A stretch of 64,000 nucleotides of DNA, from positions 717,895 to 781,894 of the forward strand of contig NZ_JABFAO010000004.1 in NCBI RefSeq assembly GCF_017168235.1. The letters are read 5' to 3'. Within the stretch, counting starts at the first letter, position 1, and each line of letters opens with the position of its first letter. This DNA is from Rhodococcus sp. KRD197. Its GTDB lineage: Bacteria; Actinomycetota; Actinomycetes; Mycobacteriales; Mycobacteriaceae. Below are positions 43,690 through 52,486 of the stretch, one piece after another. The notes beneath the pieces were generated by a model. It searched no databases and had not been told where the DNA came from. It was given only the letters and a program-made list of their open reading frames with translations. A program made the position numbers and the translations under genes.

Positions 43690-44571
43690 TGTGTTCTTCG
43701 ATTTCGACTTGCGCTGCTTGCGCGTCGGCAGGGTGAACTCCGGTTCTGCCGCAACAGGATCCGACTCGGTCGGCAGGGGCAAGGTGACGTCCTCAGGTGC
43801 GGTGTCCTCGGGCTCACCGGCGGCTTTGCGTCGCTCACGCAACTCTGCCCGCACGAAGTAGGCGAGCCCGAGCGGCGCCATGATGCCGAATGCGAGCCAC
43901 TGCAGCCCGTACCCCAGATACGGGCCGGAATCGGTCTGGGGAAGTGCGATGACACCGAGGCCGCCTGGCTGATCGCTCTCGAGCTGAAGGTAGCCGTCGA
44001 TTGCGCTCACCCCCACCACCGAACCGATCTGCTCGGGATCGATGTTGTAGACCTGCACATGGCCGGCTTCTTCGATCGATGCGCGAGAGCCATCTTCGGC
44101 TTGCCGGAGGTGGGCGCCGAGAGTGACTTCTCCGGCGGGTGCCGCCTCGAACGGCGGTGGTGCAGTTCCCTGCTCAGGCAACACGTACCCGCGGTTGACC
44201 AGCACGATCGGGCCGTCGGTGAGCTGAAACGGGGTGACGACCTCGTAGGCCGGCAACTGCTGCACGACCCGCAGACGAACGAGTACTTCCTGGTCCTGGA
44301 GGTACGTGCCAGTGGCAGTGACGCGACGCCATTCGTCCTGGGCGGCGAAACTCGGCTCTCCAGTTGCGGGATCGGTCGAGGTGAGGAGCTCACCGATCGC
44401 GACCGGCTCGGACTCCGTCGACTGATTGATCAGTTCGTTGCGCTCGGCAGTCGAAGTGTTCTTGCCGAGCTGCCAGGGGGCGAGAACGGAGAAACACAGA
44501 AACGCGAACAATGCGACGACAGCAGCCAGCGCCAGCCACTGGGGGCGTAAGAGGAATTTGAGCCTTCGCAC
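43630..44571 (-). CDS. SURF1-family cytochrome oxidase assembly protein
   Basis: 313-residue membrane protein of the SURF1/Shy1 family (Rv2235), which helps haem a insertion in cytochrome c oxidase. N-terminal helix at about 12-32 (WLALAAVVALFAFLCFSVL), then the PWQLGK motif; periplasmic domain with PAYEVVTPFQL and VLVNRGYVLP; second helix near 225-245 (YGLQWLAFGIMAPLGLAYF). A long charged tail (to KSKSKNT...DRYGKKR) is specific to this lineage and its last part overlaps cobD on the other strand. The GTG at 44571 has TACCGT 7 nt upstream. Confidence 0.9.
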   Translation of the reverse strand: MRRLKFLLRPQWLALAAVVALFAFLCFSVLAPWQLGKNTSTAERNELINQSTESEPVAIGELLTSTDPATGEPSFAAQDEWRRVTATGTYLQDQEVLVRLRVVQQLPAYEVVTPFQLTDGPIVLVNRGYVLPEQGTAPPPFEAAPAGEVTLGAHLRQAEDGSRASIEEAGHVQVYNIDPEQIGSVVGVSAIDGYLQLESDQPGGLGVIALPQTDSGPYLGYGLQWLAFGIMAPLGLAYFVRAELRERRKAAGEPEDTAPEDVTLPLPTESDPVAAEPEFTLPTRKQRKSKSKNTSVPSTANDVRLADRYGKKR

Positions 44572-44578
44572 GACATCT

Positions 44579-44584
44579 ACGGTA
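44579..44584 (-). promoter_or_regulatory. Leaderless -10 of the SURF1 gene (TACCGT)
   Basis: Ends 7 nt before GTG 44571. Confidence 0.45.
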
Positions 44585-44603
44585 GCGGTTGACTCGAAGT
44601 GAC

Positions 44604-45101
44604 CTACGACGCCTCGTCGGAGAGCTTGTTCTCGAGCCACCGCACGAGGCCGGGGACTGCCGCTTCGATCTGTTCTCGCACCTCGGTGAAGGCGTCGTCC
44701 GTCGAGTAGTACGGGTCTGCCACCGACTCCGAATCGGCTGCGTCGTCGAATGCGCGCAGCAGCACGACTCGATCTTTCGGGACGCCGAGTCGATGCAGCT
44801 CGGTGGCGTGCGAGGAATCGAGAGCGACGAGCAGGTCCGCGGCGAGGTGGTCCGCGCCCACCTGAGTGGCCTCGTGCTCGCTGCTGTACCCGTGGGCGTC
44901 CAGTTCGGCGACGGTGCGGGAGTCTGCCGGTTCTCCTTCGTGCCAACCGTCGATGCCTGCGCTCGATATCCGCACGCTCGAGACGAGTCCGGCTTCGCGA
45001 ACGTAGGTCTCGAAGACTTTCTCGGCCATGGGGGAACGGCAGATGTTGCCGGTGCAGATGAACGTGATGTGCAGGGTTGCTCGGTCAGCGGGTGAGTTCA
45101 T
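44604..45101 (-). CDS. ptpA: Low-molecular-weight protein tyrosine phosphatase PtpA
   Basis: 165-residue phosphatase. The P-loop CTGNICRS has Cys16 (nucleophile) and Arg22; the general acid is Asp129 in DPYY. It removes phosphate from Tyr residues; the M. tuberculosis orthologue Rv2234 is secreted into the host cell, but here a housekeeping role is more likely. Its first 17 bp overlap the end of the HAD gene (ptkA-like), so kinase and phosphatase are translated together. Confidence 0.94.
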   Translation of the reverse strand: MNSPADRATLHITFICTGNICRSPMAEKVFETYVREAGLVSSVRISSAGIDGWHEGEPADSRTVAELDAHGYSSEHEATQVGADHLAADLLVALDSSHATELHRLGVPKDRVVLLRAFDDAADSESVADPYYSTDDAFTEVREQIEAAVPGLVRWLENKLSDEAS

Positions 45102-45783
45102 CGAGCACCTTCTTCAACTCCTCCATCGTCGCAACAGTGAAGGCGGCCTCGTCGTCCTCACCTGTGATGCCGTATCCCCAGTCCACGTAGACCGCCGGTA
45201 TCGCGAATCGCGCGGCGCCGTGGACGTCGTGGTCACGATCGCCGACCATCACTACACCGGCCGTTCCACCGGCACTTACCTCGCGGGGAACAAGTTCGAG
45301 ATTGCGCAGTGAGTGCGCAATGACGTCTGGCTTGGCGCGTCGAACACCGTCGTTGCTCGCGCCGCCGATGAACTCGAAATACCGCGACAGCCCGAAGTGG
45401 TCGAGGATGCGATGGGCGAATCGCTCCGACTTCGAGGTAGCGACAGCCAGGCGAATACCCCGAGCTTGCAGGCCTTCGAGGACCTCTTCGATGCCCTCGA
45501 ACACAGTGTTCTCGGCCCAGCCGGTGGCGTCGTAGCGCTCGAAGTACGCGCTCAGGGCCTGCTGCGCGCGGTCCTCCGGCAAGCCCATCATCCTGAGCGT
45601 GTCGATGAGCGGTGGCCCGATGACACCTTCGAGCTGGGCCGGTGTGGGTTCGGGGGCGCCGATGGTCTCCAGCGCGTGGCGAAATCCGGCGAAGATTCCC
45701 GGTGCAGAATCGGTGAGCGTTCCATCGAGATCGAAGAGCACAACCGTGGCACCCGGGCGGTCCGGTGCAGCTGGGTTTGTCAT
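45085..45783 (-). CDS. ptkA: HAD-family hydrolase, PtkA-like
   Basis: 232-residue HAD-fold protein. Motif I is LFDLDGTLTDS (about 15-25), motif II ATSKS near 115, motif III Lys in RRAKPD, motif IV GDRDHD near 180. By sequence it reads as phosphoglycolate phosphatase; by position and length it is the orthologue of Rv2232 (PtkA), reported as a tyrosine kinase acting on PtpA. Both activities should be considered. TATGGT lies 6 nt before the ATG. Operon: ptkA-ptpA-SURF1 order on the minus strand. Confidence 0.88.
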   Translation of the reverse strand: MTNPAAPDRPGATVVLFDLDGTLTDSAPGIFAGFRHALETIGAPEPTPAQLEGVIGPPLIDTLRMMGLPEDRAQQALSAYFERYDATGWAENTVFEGIEEVLEGLQARGIRLAVATSKSERFAHRILDHFGLSRYFEFIGGASNDGVRRAKPDVIAHSLRNLELVPREVSAGGTAGVVMVGDRDHDVHGAARFAIPAVYVDWGYGITGEDDEAAFTVATMEELKKVLDELTR

Positions 45784-45789
45784 GACAAA

Positions 45790-45795
45790 ACCATA
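45790..45795 (-). promoter_or_regulatory. Leaderless -10 of ptkA-like gene (TATGGT)
   Basis: Ends 6 nt before ATG 45783. Confidence 0.45.
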
Positions 45796-45846
45796 TCGGT
45801 GACGGCGGCGACTACGCTCATCGGCAACGAAAGGATCCTGAGCGCA

Positions 45847-46896
45847 GTGGACTCGATGGCGCTTCTCCGTCACCACGGTGACGTCGAAGTTGGCGACGGA
45901 CTGATGGATTTCGCGGTCAACGTTCAAGGGCTCGCGCCACCGGACTGGCTCACCGCCAGGATCGCCGCGGCTCTGACGTCGTTGGGTTCCTATCCCAGCG
46001 CAGCTGCCGATCTGAATGCACGCGAGGCCATCGCTCGCAGACACCGGCGCTCTCCCGACGAGGTATTGCTGCTCTCCGGCGGAGCAGAGGGATTTGCGAT
46101 GCTGCCAAGACTGCGTCCCCGTCTCGCGGCCGTCGTGCATCCCTCGTTCACCGAACCCGAGGTGTCGCTGCGGGAAGCGTCCGTGCCCATCGTGCAGGTG
46201 ATGTTGGCGCCGCCGTACACACTCGACACAGCCTCGGTTCCAGAAGAGGCAGACCTGGTCGTCATCGGAAATCCCACCAACCCGACATCGGTTCTGCACG
46301 AGCGGAGTGCAATTCTCGCGCTGCGACGGCCCGGCCGTGTGCTCGTCGTCGACGAGGCATTCGCCGATGCTGTTCCCGGTGAACGCGAGTCGGTGGCCGG
46401 CGACACGTTCGACGACATTGTGGTGCTGCGCAGTCTCACCAAGACATGGGCGCTCGCGGGGCTGCGGTGCGGCTACGCCCTGGGCCACCCGGACGTGTTG
46501 GCCGCCCTGACTCGCGGCCGCGCCCACTGGCCGGTCGGAACATTGCAGATCGAAGCGATCGCGGCCTGTAGCGAACCCCGTGCGCTCGAGATCGCCGCTG
46601 CCAAAGCGGAAGCAATCGGCGCGGACAGACGGTCGATGGCCGCCCGTTTGGAGAGCCTGGGCATCGAGATCTGCGGGAAACCGCAGGCACCGTTCCTACT
46701 GTTGAAGATTCCGGCCGCCGAGCAGGTCAGGTCGAGGCTCCGAGCCGACGGCGTCGCGGTGCGTCGATGCGACACGTTTCCAGGGTTGGCCCCGGGGCAC
46801 CTTCGCGTCGCGGTCCGGGCACCGGATCAGGTCGACGTGCTCATAGAAGGACTACAGCGAGCGCTGAATCGAGCTCTACCGAGGAGACGAATGTGA
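45847..46896 (+). CDS. cobC: PLP aminotransferase CobC-like (Rv2231c)
   Basis: 349-residue class I/II aminotransferase fold. PLP motifs: [12 protein letters not shown] near 80, NPTNPTSVL near 147, VDEAFAD near 173 and the Schiff-base Lys in [15 protein letters not shown] near 199. Annotated in mycobacteria as cobalamin-synthesis CobC (threonine-phosphate decarboxylase type, making aminopropanol phosphate), or histidinol-phosphate aminotransferase-like; cobD nearby supports the cobalamin role. GTG 45847 chosen; ATG at 45856 is an alternative. Overlaps the next gene by 4 bp. Confidence 0.88.
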   Translation: MDSMALLRHHGDVEVGDGLMDFAVNVQGLAPPDWLTARIAAALTSLGSYPSAAADLNAREAIARRHRRSPDEVLLLSGGAEGFAMLPRLRPRLAAVVHPSFTEPEVSLREASVPIVQVMLAPPYTLDTASVPEEADLVVIGNPTNPTSVLHERSAILALRRPGRVLVVDEAFADAVPGERESVAGDTFDDIVVLRSLTKTWALAGLRCGYALGHPDVLAALTRGRAHWPVGTLQIEAIAACSEPRALEIAAAKAEAIGADRRSMAARLESLGIEICGKPQAPFLLLKIPAAEQVRSRLRADGVAVRRCDTFPGLAPGHLRVAVRAPDQVDVLIEGLQRALNRALPRRRM

Positions 46897-48050
46897 CCGA
46901 ACATCCCGTGACGCTCGCCGAGATCATCGATGTTCTCGACGATGCGTACCCGCCGCGCCTGGCCGAGAGCTGGGATTCGGTGGGCCTTGTCGCGGGCGAT
47001 CCGCAAGCCCGAATCGGCGCCGTGATGTTCGCGGTCGATGCCACCGCCGACGTCGTCGACGAGGCCATCGAATGGGGCGCCGACCTACTCGTCGTGCACC
47101 ACCCGCTGCTTCTCCGTGGCGTCGATACGGTCGCTGCCGACACCCCCAAGGGCGCGTTGATTCACCGACTCATCAGAGCGGGCTGCGCACTGTTCACCGC
47201 GCACACCAATGCCGACAGCGCCGATCCCGGGGTGTCCGACGCGTTGGCGAAGGCGCTCGGGGTGACGGCAACTCGCCCCATCGCGCCCATCGATACACCG
47301 CGGATCGACAAGTGGTCCGTGTTGGTCCCGACAGCCGCCGGCGACGCCGTGCGCCGAGCGTTGTTCGATGCAGGTGCCGGCTCGATCGGGCGTTACCGCG
47401 ACTGCAGCTGGACCGTCCGCGGCCTGGGCCGGTTCCTGCCCGAGATCGGCGCTCAACCTGCCATCGGCCGGATCGGGGAACTCGAAGAGGTCGAGGAGGA
47501 CCGGATCGAAGTGGTCGCCCCGGTCTCGGCGCGTGCAGAGATCCTGGCGGCTCTGCGTCGAGCCCATCCCTACGAGGAGCCGGCGTTCGACGTGTTCGAA
47601 GAAGCACCGTTGCCGACCTCGACCGGCCTCGGGCGAGTTGGCACGCTCGACGAACCGTCGACGCTGCGGGACTTCACCGAGCGCGTGCGGGCGGCTCTGC
47701 CGGAGACCGTGTGGGGCGTCCGGGCGGCGGGCGACCCCGACTCGATCGTGTCCACGGTGGCGCTGTGTGGAGGGTCGGGTGACTCATTCCTCGGAGTCGT
47801 CGGTTCGTTGGGTGTCGATGTGTTCGTGACGGCCGATCTCCGGCACCACCCCGTCGACGAGCACCTGCGTGCCGGCGGGCCTGCCGTCATCGATGTCGCA
47901 CACTGGGCCTCGGAGTGGCCGTGGTGTGAACAGGCACGCGGTGTTCTGGACTCACGGTTCTCGCGGTATCCGAGATGGACGAGTCGTGTCAGCGTCCGTC
48001 GTACCGATCCGTGGACAGTGGGATCGGTCCACGCGAGCGGTGAACGCTAG
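46893..48050 (+). CDS. Nif3/YbgI-family metal-binding protein
   Basis: 385-residue member of the Nif3-like (NGG1p-interacting) family, orthologous to Rv2230c. Two conserved blocks hold the dinuclear metal site: [12 protein letters not shown] near 66-77 and TAHTNAD near 105, with the C-terminal GDVA-like [10 protein letters not shown] near 342-351. A middle insertion (about 135-260) is the extra domain (PII-like/CutA-like) found in long Nif3 proteins. Proposed GTP cyclohydrolase-like or hydrolase; function not settled. GTGA overlap with cobC. Confidence 0.9.
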   Translation: MTEHPVTLAEIIDVLDDAYPPRLAESWDSVGLVAGDPQARIGAVMFAVDATADVVDEAIEWGADLLVVHHPLLLRGVDTVAADTPKGALIHRLIRAGCALFTAHTNADSADPGVSDALAKALGVTATRPIAPIDTPRIDKWSVLVPTAAGDAVRRALFDAGAGSIGRYRDCSWTVRGLGRFLPEIGAQPAIGRIGELEEVEEDRIEVVAPVSARAEILAALRRAHPYEEPAFDVFEEAPLPTSTGLGRVGTLDEPSTLRDFTERVRAALPETVWGVRAAGDPDSIVSTVALCGGSGDSFLGVVGSLGVDVFVTADLRHHPVDEHLRAGGPAVIDVAHWASEWPWCEQARGVLDSRFSRYPRWTSRVSVRRTDPWTVGSVHASGER

Positions 48051-48108
48051 CCGCCGCACCCGGTAGGCTTGACCGAATCAACTTCCATAGTCGCAGGAGT
48101 CATCACGC

Positions 48109-48846
48109 GTGAATGTCGACCCCCGAGTACAGGCCTCCCTTCTCGAACTGGCCGCAGTGGACACCGAGCTGACGCAGATCGCACATCGCCGTAAAACTCT
48201 GCCCGAGCAGGCCGAGTTGGAGAAACTCGAGGCGGAGCGCGTAGCGCGCAAAGACGCTGCCGTCAGCGTGCAGATCGCCATGGACGATCTCGACCGGGAC
48301 ATCAAGAAGCTCGAGGGCGAGGTGGACGCCGTCCGCCAGCGAGAGGACCGCGACCGAAAGCTCCTCGAAGGCGGCACCGTCGCTGCCAAGCAGATGTCGG
48401 AGCTGCAGCACGAGCTCGGCAGTCTGGAACGTCGGCAGGGAATTCTCGAAGAGGAACTGCTCGAGGTCATGGAAAGACGTGAGGCATCCGAGACCGACTA
48501 CAACCATGCTGGAGCGCAGCTCACCCAGATCGAGGACGAGTTGATCGACGCCGGCCGCCGCCGCGACGACGCGGTCGCGGACGTGGAGAGCGCCGAGCAG
48601 CGAGCGACTGCACGACGGTCGGAACTCGCAACGACATTCTCGGCTGAACTTCTTGCGATCTACGAGAAGCAGCGCTCGCTCACCGGCCGCGGTGCCGCGC
48701 TGCTTCAGGCCAGGCGCTGTGGTGCCTGCCGTATCGAACTCGACCGGGGCGAGATCTCCAGAATCGCCGCGAAGCCTGCCGACGAGCTCATTCGATGCTC
48801 CGAGTGCAACGCGATTCTGGTGCGAACCAAAGAATCGGGTCTGTGA
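48109..48846 (+). CDS. Coiled-coil / C4 zinc-ribbon protein (Rv2229c type)
   Basis: 245 residues. A long antiparallel coiled coil covers about 15-185 (for example ELAAVDTELTQIAHRRKTL, LEKLEAERVARKDA). A C-terminal zinc ribbon has CGAC near 205 and CSEC near 228 (two CxxC pairs, PF02591). This family binds nucleic acid or forms a flagella/pilus-like chaperone in other bacteria; here it always sits before the RNase H gene, so a nucleic-acid role is likely. GGAGTC precedes the GTG. Stop overlaps the RNase H start (GTGA). Confidence 0.9.
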   Translation: MNVDPRVQASLLELAAVDTELTQIAHRRKTLPEQAELEKLEAERVARKDAAVSVQIAMDDLDRDIKKLEGEVDAVRQREDRDRKLLEGGTVAAKQMSELQHELGSLERRQGILEEELLEVMERREASETDYNHAGAQLTQIEDELIDAGRRRDDAVADVESAEQRATARRSELATTFSAELLAIYEKQRSLTGRGAALLQARRCGACRIELDRGEISRIAAKPADELIRCSECNAILVRTKESGL

Positions 48847-49961
48847 GCGCAGTGGCAAGGGTCGTCGTCGAAGCAGACGGCGGCTCGCGCGGAAACCCCG
48901 GTCCCGCCGGTTACGGGGCTGTCGTCTTCACCTCGGACCGTTCGACGGTGCTGGCGGAACGACGGTCCGCCCTGGGCGTTGCCACCAACAACGTGGCCGA
49001 ATACCGCGGGCTCATCGCAGGGCTCACGGCTGCGGCCGACGTGGGAGCCCGCGAGGTCGAGGTCCGCATGGATTCGAAATTGGTGGTGGAGCAGATGTCT
49101 GGGCGCTGGAAGGTCAAGCACCCGGACATGATTCCTCTGAACAAGGAAGCTGCAGAAGTAGCTCGCGGCTTCGATCGCGTCACCTACACGTGGATACCGC
49201 GCGCTGAGAACTCGCACGCGGACCGACTCGCCAACGAAGCGATGGATGCTGCCGCGACCGGTGCGAAGCTCGAAAAGACTCCACCGAAGGTGCTGCAGAA
49301 ATCGGCGGGCTCATCTGCTGCGCCGGGATGGACCGGGGCGGTGGGCGCCCCCACGAGGCTGCTGCTCCTGCGGCACGGCCAGACACCGTTGTCGGTGGAG
49401 CGACGCTATTCCGGCCGAGGCAATCCAGTACTCACCGACCTCGGTGAGCGGCAGGCCACGGCTGCTGCGGCTCACCTTGCCGACACCGCCGACATCGCTG
49501 CTGTGGTGGCATCGCCTCTCGATCGGGCGCAACACACTGCCCGGGCTCTGGCAGATCGAGTGAGCCTCCCCGTGACCACCATGGACGAACTCGTCGAAAC
49601 CGATTTCGGCAACTGGGAAGGGTTGACCTTCGCCGAGGCATCCGAGAGGTACCCGGACGTGCACCGTAAGTGGCTCGGCGACACCTCCGTCGCCCCGCCT
49701 GGTGGCGAAGCATTCGACACGGTGCTGGGACGAGTCACGACGGCCCGCGACAAACTGATCACGGCGTATGCCGGATCCACGGTGGTCGTCGTCACCCACG
49801 TCACGCCGATCAAGATGTTGCTTCAGCTGGCTCTCGACGTCGGTCCGTCCCTTCTGTACAGACTGCATCTCGATCTGGCCTCGCTCAGCGTCGCCGAGTT
49901 CTACCCGGACGGCGGTGCGTCGGTGCGTCTGGTCAACGACACGTCATATCTGAGCTCCTAA
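48843..49961 (+). CDS. Bifunctional RNase H / acid phosphatase
   Basis: 372-residue fusion, orthologous to Rv2228c. Residues about 5-135 are an RNase HI domain (EADGGSRGNPGPAGYG with catalytic Asp, NVAEYRGL, MDSKLVVEQMSGRWK, HADRLAN), which cuts RNA in RNA-DNA hybrids. Residues about 175-372 are a histidine-phosphatase domain (LLLRHGQTPLS with the phospho-His, VVTHVTPI), similar to alpha-ribazole phosphatase CobC of cobalamin synthesis. Both activities are known for the mycobacterial protein. It lies in a cobalamin/RNA neighbourhood. Confidence 0.95.
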   Translation: MSAVARVVVEADGGSRGNPGPAGYGAVVFTSDRSTVLAERRSALGVATNNVAEYRGLIAGLTAAADVGAREVEVRMDSKLVVEQMSGRWKVKHPDMIPLNKEAAEVARGFDRVTYTWIPRAENSHADRLANEAMDAAATGAKLEKTPPKVLQKSAGSSAAPGWTGAVGAPTRLLLLRHGQTPLSVERRYSGRGNPVLTDLGERQATAAAAHLADTADIAAVVASPLDRAQHTARALADRVSLPVTTMDELVETDFGNWEGLTFAEASERYPDVHRKWLGDTSVAPPGGEAFDTVLGRVTTARDKLITAYAGSTVVVVTHVTPIKMLLQLALDVGPSLLYRLHLDLASLSVAEFYPDGGASVRLVNDTSYLSS

Positions 49962-51230
49962 CGCCAACCACAATGCTGCCACGGATCCCAGGATCGTCAG
50001 CGGAGTCGTGATCGAACCGAGCAGGGTGAACGTGCCGAGCGATGCAGGTTCACCGTTGTTCGAGGTCACTCTGCGCCACAGCATGATCGCCAGCGATCCG
50101 ACATAGGTCAGGTTGGGTCCCAGGTTCACCCCGATGATCATCGCCAGGACGAGGCCAGGCGGCGCCGATGGCCCCAATGCGGCAAGCAACAACAATGTCG
50201 CAGGCAGATTGTTGACGATGTTCGACGCGGCCGCGCCGATCAGCGCGGTGACCAGCAGACCGGTCAGCGATGTGTCGGTCGGCAGGACCCCGGTGAGCCA
50301 GTCACCGATCGGCCCGGATGTGACGCCGAGGACGACCACACCCAGCAACAGCACGAAGCCGCAGAACATCGGGTCGGCGGCGCTGAGAACCCTGGTCGGT
50401 GCGGTGTACCCGTGCCGCAGTGCGTACGCCGCGAGAACGCCGGCGCCTGCCGCAGCCACCCAGAACGGTTCGATGCCGACGAATCCGGCAGCGCCGAACC
50501 CGAGCAACGTCGTCGCCAGAACTGCGAGGGCGAGCTTCGGAGCAGGCTGCCCGGTCCGCGAAAACGCCGGCCTCCTGTCCGGCGCCGCTTCGGTCGGACT
50601 CCCATCCGGCCCAACTGCACCCTGTCGAGCGAGGTCGCGTCGGAAGAAGATCCGGAATACGACAAATTCGATAGCAATCGCCACCGCCCACGGCAGTGCC
50701 ATCAACGTTGCGAAATGAGCGAAGGTGAGCCCGGTCGCGGCGAATGCCAACAGGTTCGTCAGGTTCGACACCGGTAGCAGCGTGGACGCGGAGTTCGCGA
50801 GGTGAGCAGTTGCGTAGCTGTACGGCCGTGCCGGTGTGCGCAGCACCCGCGCCGCACCGATGACCGCCGGTGTCAACAACACGACCGTGGCATCGAGACT
50901 CAGCACAGCAGTGGTAAGCGAAGCTGCCGCAAAAACGGCCGCCAGGAGCCGCCGCGGGCTGCTCTGCGAGACATCGATCGCCGTGGCTGCCACCCACGAG
51001 AACACACCGAGTGTGTCGGCCAGGTAGGCGATCATCAGCACGAACGCCAGGAAGATCACCGTCGGCAACAATTCGAGCACCTGTGCTTGCGCAGCGTCGA
51101 CAGTGACCAGCCCCAGCGCGAGCGCTGCGGCTGCGGCGGGCCCGGCGACGACGATCTCCGGCAGGCCTCGAGGACGCGCGATCGCGAAGAGCAACACTGC
51201 GCCGACAAGGGACGCAGCGAGGACGGTCAC
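49944..51230 (-). CDS. SLC13/ArsB-like ion transporter
   Basis: 428-residue membrane protein with about 11 helices, of the ion-transporter superfamily that includes ArsB arsenite exporters and Na+/dicarboxylate carriers. Typical segments: SLDATVVLLTPAVIG near 118, ANSASTLLPVSNLTNLLAF near 145 and the second half repeat NIVNNLPATLLLLAAL near 345 followed by GVNLGPNLTYVGSLA. No ars regulator or reductase is adjacent, so arsenite specificity is uncertain. Coupled to the DUF1697 gene (4-bp overlap) and overlaps the RNase H gene end by 18 bp (convergent). Confidence 0.87.
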   Translation of the reverse strand: MTVLAASLVGAVLLFAIARPRGLPEIVVAGPAAAAALALGLVTVDAAQAQVLELLPTVIFLAFVLMIAYLADTLGVFSWVAATAIDVSQSSPRRLLAAVFAAASLTTAVLSLDATVVLLTPAVIGAARVLRTPARPYSYATAHLANSASTLLPVSNLTNLLAFAATGLTFAHFATLMALPWAVAIAIEFVVFRIFFRRDLARQGAVGPDGSPTEAAPDRRPAFSRTGQPAPKLALAVLATTLLGFGAAGFVGIEPFWVAAAGAGVLAAYALRHGYTAPTRVLSAADPMFCGFVLLLGVVVLGVTSGPIGDWLTGVLPTDTSLTGLLVTALIGAAASNIVNNLPATLLLLAALGPSAPPGLVLAMIIGVNLGPNLTYVGSLAIMLWRRVTSNNGEPASLGTFTLLGSITTPLTILGSVAALWLALGAQI

Positions 51231-51748
51231 GAGAGCATCTTGCCGAGTGTTCGCAGATTTCTCGTGGTGATGGTGGGCTTGTACCTGTTCTTGGCCGTCG
51301 ACTTCCCGAACGGACTGTCGGTGGTCCGCCCTTTCACGACCTCCCAGTACACGACGCCCTCGCCTCTCTCGACACGTTCGACGGCGGGGTCGAGGGCGTC
51401 CGCCGCGTCGAGGAGTTCGGCGAGGTGACGAGCGTCGCTACCGAAAATCACGTATGGATGCCACCCGTCGCGCTCAGGATCGAACGGATATCGCTGGACC
51501 ACGGATCGAAGCGCCGGGGGCGTGAGCACGATGACCCACGCCTCGTACCCGAAGCGGGCGGCGAGAGTCTTCTCGATCCGCGCCTTCGTTTCCGGTCCGG
51601 TGAGCCCGGATTCGAGCAGCACGTTGCCCGTCGCCAACACCGTGCGGACATCCCGAAACCCGGCTGAAATCAGCGCCTCTCGCAGGTCCGCCATCTTGAT
51701 GTTGATTCCACCGACGTTGATTCCGCGCAGCAGGACGGCGTAATTCAT
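51227..51748 (-). CDS. DUF1697 protein
   Basis: 173-residue protein of the DUF1697 family: YAVLLRGINVGGINIKMADLRE at the N-terminus, GNVLLES near 42, and the C-terminal TTRNLRTLGKMLS (typical of the family's T-x-R-N-x-x-T motif). Two alpha-beta repeats; function unknown. TACAGT lies 7 nt before the ATG. The transporter gene starts within its stop codon, so both are co-translated. Confidence 0.9.
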   Translation of the reverse strand: MNYAVLLRGINVGGINIKMADLREALISAGFRDVRTVLATGNVLLESGLTGPETKARIEKTLAARFGYEAWVIVLTPPALRSVVQRYPFDPERDGWHPYVIFGSDARHLAELLDAADALDPAVERVERGEGVVYWEVVKGRTTDSPFGKSTAKNRYKPTITTRNLRTLGKMLS

Positions 51749-51755
51749 GAGGTGA

Positions 51756-51761
51756 ACTGTA
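51756..51761 (-). promoter_or_regulatory. Leaderless -10 of the DUF1697 gene (TACAGT)
   Basis: Ends 7 nt before ATG 51748. Confidence 0.45.
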
Positions 51762-51780
51762 GTTCGCGGGTACGACGCAG

Positions 51781-51786
51781 TAGAGT
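51781..51786 (+). promoter_or_regulatory. -10 of rnpB (TAGAGT)
   Basis: Ends 8 nt before the predicted 5' end of RNase P RNA at about 51,795. Confidence 0.5.
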
Positions 51787-51794
51787 TTCAACCT

Positions 51795-52261
<467 letters not shown>

Positions 52262-52301
52262 ACCCATTCTCCTAGCGCGCCGATTCGGGCAGACTGGCAC
52301 C

Positions 52302-52484
52302 ATGAGCAACGACGAAGCGTGGTACTACGACGTACGAACCAAGACGGTCTCGCAGGGCAAGGAGTCGGGTGCGCTGGATCGGATGGGGCCGTACCCAGAC
52401 CGGGAGAGCGCCGAGCGCGCAATCCAGATCGCGGCTGAACGCAACAAGGCCGCCGACAAGGCCGACGAGGATTGGAACAACTGA
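52302..52484 (+). CDS. Small SPOR-like conserved protein
   Basis: 60-residue acidic protein: WYYDVRTKTVSQGKESGALDRMGPYPDRESAERAIQIAAERN, in key words YYDVRT...GPYPDRESAE. This small family is widespread in actinobacteria and annotated as SPOR-domain-containing, although the domain is only half size. Function unknown. The next gene (RNB ribonuclease) starts within a few bases, so they form one unit. Confidence 0.8.
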   Translation: MSNDEAWYYDVRTKTVSQGKESGALDRMGPYPDRESAERAIQIAAERNKAADKADEDWNN

Positions 52485-52486
52485 CG

